DNA of 11,746 bases from Caldifarciminota bacterium RBG_13_43_14 (GTDB taxonomy: Bacteria > Hydrothermota > Tepidihabitantia > SM23-42): positions 1 through 11,746 of the forward strand of contig MEUM01000165.1 of NCBI GenBank assembly GCA_001771735.1. Direction: 5' to 3'. The position numbers and the translations under genes are program-made. The notes beneath the pieces are model-generated. The model searched no databases, was not told the origin of the DNA, and worked only from the letters and a program-made list of their open reading frames with translations. Below are positions 1-5,817 of this stretch, piece after piece (positions within the stretch are counted from its first letter, which is position 1; every line of letters starts with the position of its first letter).

Positions 1-1
1 G

Positions 2-1450
2 ACTCTAAATGAATACCGCAAGCGTATTGAAAAGGATGCTGCCCTGGAGCGCAGATTTGCACCGGTTTTTGTTGGTGAGCCGAGCGTCGAGGATACAATC
101 GAGATACTCAAAGGTTTACGCAGCCGTTATGAATCGCATCACGGTGTTGTTATCGATGATAATGCGCTGGTCGCAGCGGCAAGGTTGTCGGAACGGTATT
201 TGACCGAAAGACAATTACCGGATAAGGCGATCGACCTGATCGATGAGGCATGTGCCCGGGCGCGCATCGAAGTTTATTCCATGCCGGACGATCTCAAGGA
301 AATGGAAAGGCAGCTTGAGGCTTATAACCGTGAAGGCAAAGAGGCGGTTGATAAGCGCAATTATGAAAAAGCAGCCGAGCTTCGGGATGCAGCCGAAAAA
401 TTGCAGAAAGATTATCGACGGAAAAAGAATGAATGGATGAAGCAGCGTGGTATATGCGACAAGGTCACCGAAGACGATATTGCCCATATCATCGCTTCCT
501 GGACCGGCATACCGGTTTCAAGAATGCTTGAATCGGAAATGGATAAGCTGTTGAACATGGAAGAACGCATACATGAAAGGTTGATCGATCAACAGGACGC
601 AGTGATTGCGGTAAGCGATGCGATACGCCGAGCACGGGCCGGGTTGAAAGACCCCAAACGTCCGATCGGTTCATTCATATTCCTGGGCCCGACCGGCGTT
701 GGTAAAACCGAGCTTGCCAAGGCACTCGCTGAATTCTTATTCGATACTGAAGAAGCGATCGTTCGTATCGATATGAGCGAATATCAGGAGAAGCATACTG
801 TATCCAGATTGATCGGCGCACCGCCCGGTTATATTGGTTTTGAAGAAGGCGGACAGTTGACCGAGGCCGTGCGGCGGCGACCTTATCGAGTGATCTTATT
901 TGATGAATTTGAAAAGGCTCATCCAGAAGTATTCAATGTCATGCTCCAACTACTTGATGATGGGCGGTTGACCGATGGACAAGGCCGCACCGTTGATTTC
1001 AAGAACACGATCGTGATCATGACCTCGAATTTGGGCAGTGAGATAATAATCGATTCATTGAAAAATGGTAAAAACGATTTTGAAAAGGTCGGGCAGGATG
1101 TTTATCAAATACTGCAGCGCAGCGTCAAGCCTGAATTCTTGAACCGTATCGACGAAGTGATAATATTCAAGGCTTTAAGCTATGATGAAATCAAAGGTAT
1201 TGTGGAATTGGAATTGAGGAAAGTGATCAAGAATGTAAAAGAATTCGGATTTGATATTCAGTTTTCCGACGCGGCCAAGGATTTTATCGGCCATGAGGGA
1301 TTTGATCCGGTTTATGGTGCGCGGCCTCTACGCCGGGCAATACAGCGTTTGATCGAAAACCCGCTTTCCAAAAATATCATCAGCGGCAAATTCAAAAAGG
1401 ACAGTGCGATCAATGTGGATATTGAAAAAGGTGAAATAATATTTCGTTAG
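2..1450 (+). CDS. clpC: Clp/Hsp100 AAA+ ATPase, ClpC-like (5' end outside window)
   Basis: The gene enters already open in frame 2, so the true start lies upstream; 482 codons are visible. It encodes an ATP-driven hexameric unfoldase of the cytoplasm. The visible part holds the end of AAA domain D1 (FAPVFVGEP, then LPDKAIDLIDEA), a short coiled middle segment with a UVR-like pattern (NYEKAAELRDA, about nt 350-405), and all of D2: Walker A GPTGVGKT (nt 686-709), pore motif GYIG (about 827-838), Walker B ILFDEFEKAH (from nt 893), arginine finger region PEFLNRIDEV and the C-terminal small domain (VYGARPLRRAIQ). The roughly 75-residue stretch from the end of D1 to the linker before D2 points to ClpC; ClpB has a far longer coiled coil. 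However, the loop after MTSNLG is short and ClpB-like, with no [LIV]-G-[FL] ClpP-docking tripeptide. Walker B has DEF where DEI is usual. Whether it feeds ClpP is therefore uncertain. Confidence 0.93.
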   Translation, partial: TLNEYRKRIEKDAALERRFAPVFVGEPSVEDTIEILKGLRSRYESHHGVVIDDNALVAAARLSERYLTERQLPDKAIDLIDEACARARIEVYSMPDDLKEMERQLEAYNREGKEAVDKRNYEKAAELRDAAEKLQKDYRRKKNEWMKQRGICDKVTEDDIAHIIASWTGIPVSRMLESEMDKLLNMEERIHERLIDQQDAVIAVSDAIRRARAGLKDPKRPIGSFIFLGPTGVGKTELAKALAEFLFDTEEAIVRIDMSEYQEKHTVSRLIGAPPGYIGFEEGGQLTEAVRRRPYRVILFDEFEKAHPEVFNVMLQLLDDGRLTDGQGRTVDFKNTIVIMTSNLGSEIIIDSLKNGKNDFEKVGQDVYQILQRSVKPEFLNRIDEVIIFKALSYDEIKGIVELELRKVIKNVKEFGFDIQFSDAAKDFIGHEGFDPVYGARPLRRAIQRLIENPLSKNIISGKFKKDSAINVDIEKGEIIFR

Positions 1451-1531
1451 AATTTTGAGGAAGTGATTGACATTCTGACATATAATTAAATGAACAAGAC
1501 TATGAAAATATCACGAGCAAGAGCTGTCAAA

Positions 1532-2485
1532 ATGTCAAGCACCGTCCCCATCGAGTGGCTTTTAAAGGGTGATGTATCGATTCAGCATCAAGTACATCGG
1601 GACCTACTACGCTCAGATGCAAAAATCCTGCTGAAATTACAGAATAAGATCGCGAAGCAGGGATGGGGCGCGAGATTTTTATCCAAACAAAGAGCAGATG
1701 GTCATTGGGGTCGTGGTTTTTATCAGCCCAAATGGACATCCACCCATTACACATTGCTTGATTTGAAAAACATCGGTTTGCCATCTACGAATGAACAGGC
1801 AAGGAAAAGCACTTGTATGATATTCGATCAGGCGATCGGACCGGATGGCGGTATTAATTATTCGAACACGCCGGCAACCCGGCGCCGGGGCAGCGATTTA
1901 TGTATCGATGGTATGGTGTTGAATATTGCATCATATTTCAGGGTTATGCATGCGCAGTTAAAAGTCATAATAAACCTATTGCTTTCCAAACAGATGAAAG
2001 ACGGTGGCTGGAATTGTGCTTGGCATTATGGTGCAGTTCACAGCTCCCTGCATACAACGATAAGTGTTTTAGAGGGATTTCTTGAATATAGAAATACTGG
2101 AAGCAATTATCAAATAGAGAATATTTTAAAGGCGGAAAAGAAAGCAGTTGAATTTATTCTAAAGCATTACTTATGCAAATCACATCGAACTGGAGAGATA
2201 ATTGATGCAAAAATGCTAATGCTTTCATATCCGTCCAGATGGCGCTATGACGTTTTAAGGGCATTGGATTATCTCCAGTTCGCCGAGATCAAATTCGACG
2301 CAAGAATGAGATTCGCGCTTGAAGTAATCCTGAAAAAGCAAGCGCAAAACGGAAAATGGCCCTTGCAGATGAAGCACACGGGCGCTGTTCATTTTGATAT
2401 GGAAAAGATCGGGCAATCAAGCCGTTGGAATACGCTTAGAGTGCTGAGAGTCATGCAATTCTATTCAGATATCAATGCAGTTTAA
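1532..2485 (+). CDS. Squalene-cyclase/prenyltransferase-like alpha-alpha toroid protein, function unknown
   Basis: I recognise the fold family (terpene cyclase / prenyltransferase beta-subunit repeats) but not a specific function. Three QW-like repeats are visible: KQRADGHWG (about nt 1688-1714), KQMKDGGWNC (nt 1991-2020) and KKQAQNGKWPL (nt 2333-2365), with a weaker GPDGGIN between the first two. No DXDD acid motif of squalene-hopene cyclases and no DDXXD motif is seen, so catalysis as a cyclase is doubtful. There is no signal peptide and no obvious membrane segment. The frame is open from ATG 1490 (331 aa); I prefer ATG 1532 (317 aa) because MSSTVPIEWLLKGD resembles the usual start of this family (from memory). 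None of the ATGs (1490, 1505, 1532) has a good Shine-Dalgarno. The 3' end overlaps the DNA ligase by 11 bp, implying co-translation. Start uncertain, family fairly sure. Confidence 0.75.
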   Translation: MSSTVPIEWLLKGDVSIQHQVHRDLLRSDAKILLKLQNKIAKQGWGARFLSKQRADGHWGRGFYQPKWTSTHYTLLDLKNIGLPSTNEQARKSTCMIFDQAIGPDGGINYSNTPATRRRGSDLCIDGMVLNIASYFRVMHAQLKVIINLLLSKQMKDGGWNCAWHYGAVHSSLHTTISVLEGFLEYRNTGSNYQIENILKAEKKAVEFILKHYLCKSHRTGEIIDAKMLMLSYPSRWRYDVLRALDYLQFAEIKFDARMRFALEVILKKQAQNGKWPLQMKHTGAVHFDMEKIGQSSRWNTLRVLRVMQFYSDINAV

Positions 2486-3986
2486 AAAATTACTTGAATA
2501 TTCTAAAAGACTGAAATCAGAAGCTTCACGCAATGCTAAAATCGAAATTATTACCCAGTTTTTGAACGGTCTTGGGTCAAAAGAAGCTGATAGCGGCGTT
2601 CACTTTATTGCCGGTCATTTGCCTCAAGGTAAGATCAATATTGGCTGGAAATATCTGTCTGAATTATTAAAGCTACCGAGTAAATCCGGAAAATCATTAG
2701 TTTTGAACGATATACATATTTCTATGGATAAAGTCAGTAAGGCAAGCGGTAAAAAGAAAATTGAGATATTAAAACCAATATTTGAACTCCTGAACAATGA
2801 GGAACGAAAATATTTGATATCCTTGATCTTTAGTGAAGCTCAACAAGGAGCTGGCGAACTTATTGTTAAAACGGCAATTGCACGATATTTCGATATAAAT
2901 GATGATGAAATTGAACAATTATATTTACATAATCCTGATCTTGGTAGTTTATTTGCTCAACTCAAAGTCCAAGGTAAAAGCGCAATCGAGCAGATAAGTA
3001 TACAACTTTTTAAGCCGGTAAAACCAATGCTTGCTCAAGTTTCTGAATCGATCGAAGAAGTGATTAGAGAACTAGATCAGGCGGCAGTTGAATACAAGCT
3101 CGACGGGGTGAGGATACAGGTGCATCGTAATGAGGATGAAGTGCGCATTTTTTCTCGTAATCTTAAGGACATGACAATACATTTTCCGGATCTCGTAAGC
3201 TTAATAAAAGAAATTCCAGCGAAACGATTTATCTTGGATGGCGAAGCAATTGCCCTGGATGAGCACCACAAAATAGTACCTTTTCAAATACTTGCCAGGC
3301 GTACAACCCGTAAAAGGGATATTGAGAGAACAATGGAGGATATACCCGTTTTCCCACAATATTTTGATATAATTTTTATCGATGATCAGGATCTTACTTC
3401 TCTTTCTTATGAGGATCGATACCGCGCGCTTAATGATCTTATTAAGGATAAAGCTCATCTTGCAGCCCGTACTTTGCCAGTTAACCCAGCCGTAGCAAGA
3501 CAATTCTTTGATCAATCTATACAATCGGGTAATGAGGGTATTGTTATTAAATCACTGGATTCATCATACCGACCGGGTAAACGTGGCAAACACTGGTTCA
3601 AAATAAAAAGGGTAAATACGATTGATTGCGTGATCCTAGCGGCCGAGTGGGGCTATGGTCGCCGTACGGGCTGGCTTTCTAATCTCCATCTGGGTATCTA
3701 TGATGAAACCAAGACTAAATTCCTTATGGTCGGCAAAACCTTTAAAGGCTTAACTGACAATATGCTAAAATGGCTTACTGAAAATCTGCCCAGGATTGCG
3801 GTGCATAAAGACCGCTGGACAGTTTATGTAAAACCGCAGGTTGTGGTCGAAATAGCTTATAATGATGTACTGAAGAGCCCGAGATACGATTCTGGGGTCG
3901 CGCTTCGTTTTGCTCGCGTAAAGCGAATTCGCGAAGACAAAAATTCAACCGAGATAAATACGATACTGGATATAGTAAACGCTTAG
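2475..3986 (+). CDS. lig: ATP-dependent DNA ligase (archaeal/LigB type)
   Basis: Seals nicks in duplex DNA using ATP through a covalent lysyl-AMP intermediate. The nucleotidyltransferase motifs are present in order: motif I EYKLDGVR with nucleophile Lys208, followed by the RIFSRNLKDMT segment; motif III FILDGEA (Asp255-Glu257); motif IV NEGIVIK (Glu354-Lys359); motif V WFKIKR (Lys376, Lys378). Residues 1 to about 190 look like the helical DNA-binding domain of archaeal and eukaryotic ligases, and about 380-503 the OB-fold. At 503 residues it is a little shorter than typical archaeal ligases (about 550-600) but appears intact. The start MQFKKLLEYSKRL matches the expected N-terminus. There is no good Shine-Dalgarno, so translation probably couples to the upstream gene, which it overlaps. 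Bacteria normally replicate with NAD-dependent LigA; this is probably an accessory repair ligase, perhaps acquired from archaea (inference). Confidence 0.93.
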   Translation: MQFKKLLEYSKRLKSEASRNAKIEIITQFLNGLGSKEADSGVHFIAGHLPQGKINIGWKYLSELLKLPSKSGKSLVLNDIHISMDKVSKASGKKKIEILKPIFELLNNEERKYLISLIFSEAQQGAGELIVKTAIARYFDINDDEIEQLYLHNPDLGSLFAQLKVQGKSAIEQISIQLFKPVKPMLAQVSESIEEVIRELDQAAVEYKLDGVRIQVHRNEDEVRIFSRNLKDMTIHFPDLVSLIKEIPAKRFILDGEAIALDEHHKIVPFQILARRTTRKRDIERTMEDIPVFPQYFDIIFIDDQDLTSLSYEDRYRALNDLIKDKAHLAARTLPVNPAVARQFFDQSIQSGNEGIVIKSLDSSYRPGKRGKHWFKIKRVNTIDCVILAAEWGYGRRTGWLSNLHLGIYDETKTKFLMVGKTFKGLTDNMLKWLTENLPRIAVHKDRWTVYVKPQVVVEIAYNDVLKSPRYDSGVALRFARVKRIREDKNSTEINTILDIVNA

Positions 3987-4014
3987 AGTAAGCACTAAGC
4001 AGTAGGCAGTAAAA
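3987..4014 (+). repeat. Four degenerate heptamers (AGTAAGC-like) after the ligase stop
   Basis: Directly after the ligase TAG the sequence reads AGTAAGC, ACTAAGC, AGTAGGC, AGTAAAA: four tandem 7-mers with one or a few changes each. It lies in the 53-bp gap between two convergent genes. No GC-rich hairpin with a T tract is present, so it is not an obvious terminator. Probably a decaying microsatellite. Confidence 0.6.
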
Positions 4015-4039
4015 AATAAAGTCCAAAATAAAATTACTT

Positions 4040-5287
4040 TCATTCGACTTTTATAAATTTCTTAAAACAAGCTTTGCTTTCGTTCTCGATTTTCACGAAA
4101 TAGGCTCCTGGAGCAAGTTCACAAATGCTAAGTTGATGATCTTCGGATCCATTTATACAACAGGTTTTAAGCTTTTTGCCAGTGATATCATAAATGACAA
4201 TTTTAAGATCCGTTTTGATGGTCCGCCCAATCTGAAGATTCAAACAATTTTTGCAAGGATTAGGATTGAGTACAAATTCTTTTTCAAATAAATTTTCTTT
4301 ATTCTCGGTAATATCAAGGTAAGGTGTTTTTTCAAAATAGACATCATGATTATAAGGATAACTTACACAATGAGCCCAGAGTAGAAGTAAATCATTGTCT
4401 TCAGTGAAAAAATGAGGTTGGGTATTATTGGTCGCATCCGCCGTGAGCTGTTCCTGAGGTTCCCAGTTGACCGCGTCATACGATCTGCGACGCCATAGAT
4501 TATAAGCGGGTGCTTGATAGGTGGCATAATAAACCATATAAGCCCCATCCGGCATTTGATTTGCAAAAGGATCATGGGAATTACCCTGGAATGTGAGTTG
4601 AATCTCACTGCTCCAGTTTACCCGATCGGTTGAGGTTCTTACAAAGACCTCATACTGACCACCGCCGATATTTCGATGATAGGTATACAAATAAGTGCTA
4701 TTAGTGTGTTTCATAACCCGAGGACGATAGCCGCTAGTACCAACCAGTGTTCGGAGCGTATCCCATTCTTCGTTATATGGTTTATGGGCAATATAAGCGC
4801 CGCTGGGTCCGCGATAGCTCATGGTCAGCGAGCTGTCCGGTTCAAGAATAACATTAGGGTCATAATACATAGTGCTGGTTATCCACCCAAGATTGATGCG
4901 CCCTTGCCGGTTCCAGGCAAGACCATCAAGGGAATAAGCCGCATAGATTCCGTACTGACCGTCCTCATTGGATGCATACCATAGCCATATCGTATCGCCA
5001 GGCATTTGTACATAACTTAAAGTTGCCTGATCACCGGTTTCGACAATGATCGGTTGCACTGCTGTCCAGTTATTGCCGCCATCGGTTGAGAAAGTTACAT
5101 AAAGATCGCCTGACGCCCAGTCAGGATTACGGCAAAAAACCACCATTAAACGGGTGTCGTGAAGTCGCGCGATCCATCCTTCATAATCATTTCCCGGACC
5201 GCCGGATACCACAACCGGCGCAGCATGGGTCAAGTGCAAACCAATCATAAACAATAACCAAGTAATTGAATGATATGTTAGACGCAT
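4040..5287 (-). CDS. Secreted Asp-box (BNR) beta-propeller protein with T9SS sorting domain
   Basis: 415 residues. Residues 1 to about 23 form a signal peptide (MRLTYHS, hydrophobic WLLFMIGL, then HAAP). Residues about 25-325 are propeller-like with four Asp-box turns of the S-x-D-x(2-3)-N/A-W type: STDGGNNW (67-74), SLDGLAW (119-125), STDRVNW (219-225) and SYDAVNW (269-275). Residues about 331-415 are a Por/T9SS type A sorting domain (LNPNP, IVIYDITGKKL, LAPGAYFVKI, final KFIKVE), which directs export through type IX secretion and is usually cleaved. The fold is that of exo-sialidases and other glycosidases, but the sialidase FRIP motif is absent, so the activity is unknown. Glycan binding or hydrolysis at the cell surface is plausible. 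A strong AGGAGG (5297-5292) sits 4 nt before the ATG. It is divergent from the winged-helix regulator at 5415 and convergent with the ligase. Confidence 0.85.
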   Translation of the reverse strand: MRLTYHSITWLLFMIGLHLTHAAPVVVSGGPGNDYEGWIARLHDTRLMVVFCRNPDWASGDLYVTFSTDGGNNWTAVQPIIVETGDQATLSYVQMPGDTIWLWYASNEDGQYGIYAAYSLDGLAWNRQGRINLGWITSTMYYDPNVILEPDSSLTMSYRGPSGAYIAHKPYNEEWDTLRTLVGTSGYRPRVMKHTNSTYLYTYHRNIGGGQYEVFVRTSTDRVNWSSEIQLTFQGNSHDPFANQMPDGAYMVYYATYQAPAYNLWRRRSYDAVNWEPQEQLTADATNNTQPHFFTEDNDLLLLWAHCVSYPYNHDVYFEKTPYLDITENKENLFEKEFVLNPNPCKNCLNLQIGRTIKTDLKIVIYDITGKKLKTCCINGSEDHQLSICELAPGAYFVKIENESKACFKKFIKVE

Positions 5288-5302
5288 AAAACCTCCTTTA
5301 TA

Positions 5303-5392
5303 ATTGTATCAAAAAAATATTGTATGGCAACAATTAATTCAAGTTATTGCACATTGACAAAATGTTGGTTTTATTTAGTATTATGATACAAT
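5303..5392. promoter_or_regulatory. Divergent regulatory region with 9-bp inverted repeat (ATTGTATCA / TGATACAAT)
   Basis: The 127-bp gap between the divergent propeller and regulator genes holds a perfect 9-bp inverted repeat, ATTGTATCA at 5303-5311 and TGATACAAT at 5384-5392. A further ATTGTAT at 5319-5325 is part of a second palindrome, ATTGT-6nt-ACAAT (5319-5334). One arm sits in the propeller gene's leader, the other next to the regulator's predicted start site. This suits an operator for the adjacent winged-helix protein, possibly with looping. That assignment is inference. Confidence 0.45.
5354..5384 (+). promoter_or_regulatory. Predicted sigma70-type promoter of the winged-helix regulator
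   Basis: A perfect TTGACA (5354-5359) is followed after 16 nt by TAGTAT (5376-5381), or after 19 nt by TATTAT (5379-5384). Transcription would start near 5388-5391, inside the TGATACAAT arm of the inverted repeat, and leave a leader of about 25 nt with AGGAGG at 5401-5406. Confidence 0.5.
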
Positions 5393-5414
5393 AAAATTGA
5401 AGGAGGTAGGGGTT

Positions 5415-5747
5415 ATGGATTTCTCAAAAAAACCTATGGTGGAGATAATATATCGTCAATCGCGTATCGCCAAGGCTTTAGGGCAACCAGCGAAGTATTC
5501 AATTATAGATTTTCTTTTAAATTCAGGACCTACATCTCTTGATCGTCTTTCTAAAGCTATTCATCGTTCGAAAACTACTACATGTTATCACCTGTCGAAA
5601 TTGAAAAGTCTTGAACTAGTGCGCTATGAGACAAAAACAAGTGGCGTTATTTACTGGATAAAATACGAACCGGAACTTCGTGGTATCATACAAGCTCTGG
5701 AATCATATATCAAACGTGCGATGAAAAACATTGGTAGTGAAACCTAG
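5415..5747 (+). CDS. ArsR-like winged helix-turn-helix transcriptional regulator
   Basis: 110 residues. Residues about 25-82 form a winged helix: AKYSIIDFLLNSGPTSLDRLSKAI, then the recognition helix SKTTTCYHLSKLKSLELV and wing YETKTSGVIYWI, the pattern of ArsR/SmtB-type dimeric repressors. The usual metal-binding ELCVCDL motif is absent; the only cysteine, Cys57, lies in the recognition helix, so classical ArsR metal sensing is not indicated. A helical tail (ELRGIIQALESYIKRAM) could serve dimerisation. The frame stays open back to a TTG at 5397, but AGGAGG at 5401-5406 lies 8 nt before ATG 5415, which decides the start. Its probable targets are the divergent propeller gene, itself and perhaps the alkyltransferase 70 bp downstream; no common operator sequence is seen in both gaps, so the target set is open. 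Confidence 0.8.
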   Translation: MDFSKKPMVEIIYRQSRIAKALGQPAKYSIIDFLLNSGPTSLDRLSKAIHRSKTTTCYHLSKLKSLELVRYETKTSGVIYWIKYEPELRGIIQALESYIKRAMKNIGSET

Positions 5748-5757
5748 CTAATTTGAG

Positions 5758-5777
5758 CATTCTAACATGTTAGAATG
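5758..5777. promoter_or_regulatory. Perfect 20-bp palindrome upstream of the alkyltransferase
   Basis: CATTCTAACA at 5758-5767 is followed directly by its exact reverse complement TGTTAGAATG at 5768-5777. The site covers the expected -35 zone of the promoter at 5784-5792. ATGTTAG-type units then recur every 8 bp (5767, 5775, 5783). Symmetry and position suggest an operator or activator site. No T tract follows, so a terminator is unlikely. Confidence 0.55.
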
Positions 5778-5783
5778 TTAGCA

Positions 5784-5792
5784 TGTTATAAT
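5784..5792 (+). promoter_or_regulatory. Extended -10 promoter of the alkyltransferase (TGTTATAAT)
   Basis: TG-T-TATAAT is an exact extended -10 box, with start expected near 5799. No consensus -35 lies at the right distance (5764-5769 is AACATG, inside the palindrome), as in promoters that rely on an extended -10 or an activator. It leaves a leader of about 20 nt holding GGAGGAGG at 5806-5813, 4 nt before the ATG. Confidence 0.5.
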
Positions 5793-5817
5793 GATAAAAT
5801 AATATGGAGGAGGTCCA

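Noticed and set aside
1467..1486. TTGACA followed by TATAAT upstream of the toroid gene
   Set aside because: The spacing is only 8 bp, far from the usual 16-18. The TATAAT alone would start transcription near 1493, which is usable only if ATG 1505 or 1532 is the start. Not listed as a promoter.
1490..2485. Calling the toroid protein a squalene-hopene cyclase
   Set aside because: It is about half the length of such cyclases and lacks the DXDD catalytic motif; only the repeat fold is shared.
3201..3524. 107-codon minus-strand frame inside the ligase gene
   Set aside because: It lies opposite conserved ligase motifs, has no recognisable protein features and no Shine-Dalgarno; a shadow frame.
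4676..4984. 102-codon plus-strand frame opposite the propeller gene
   Set aside because: The opposite strand encodes a convincing secreted protein with Asp-boxes; this frame has no family resemblance.
5758..5777. Palindrome as a rho-independent terminator of the regulator gene
   Set aside because: The stem is AT-rich with no loop and no T tract follows; its place over the -35 zone fits an operator better.
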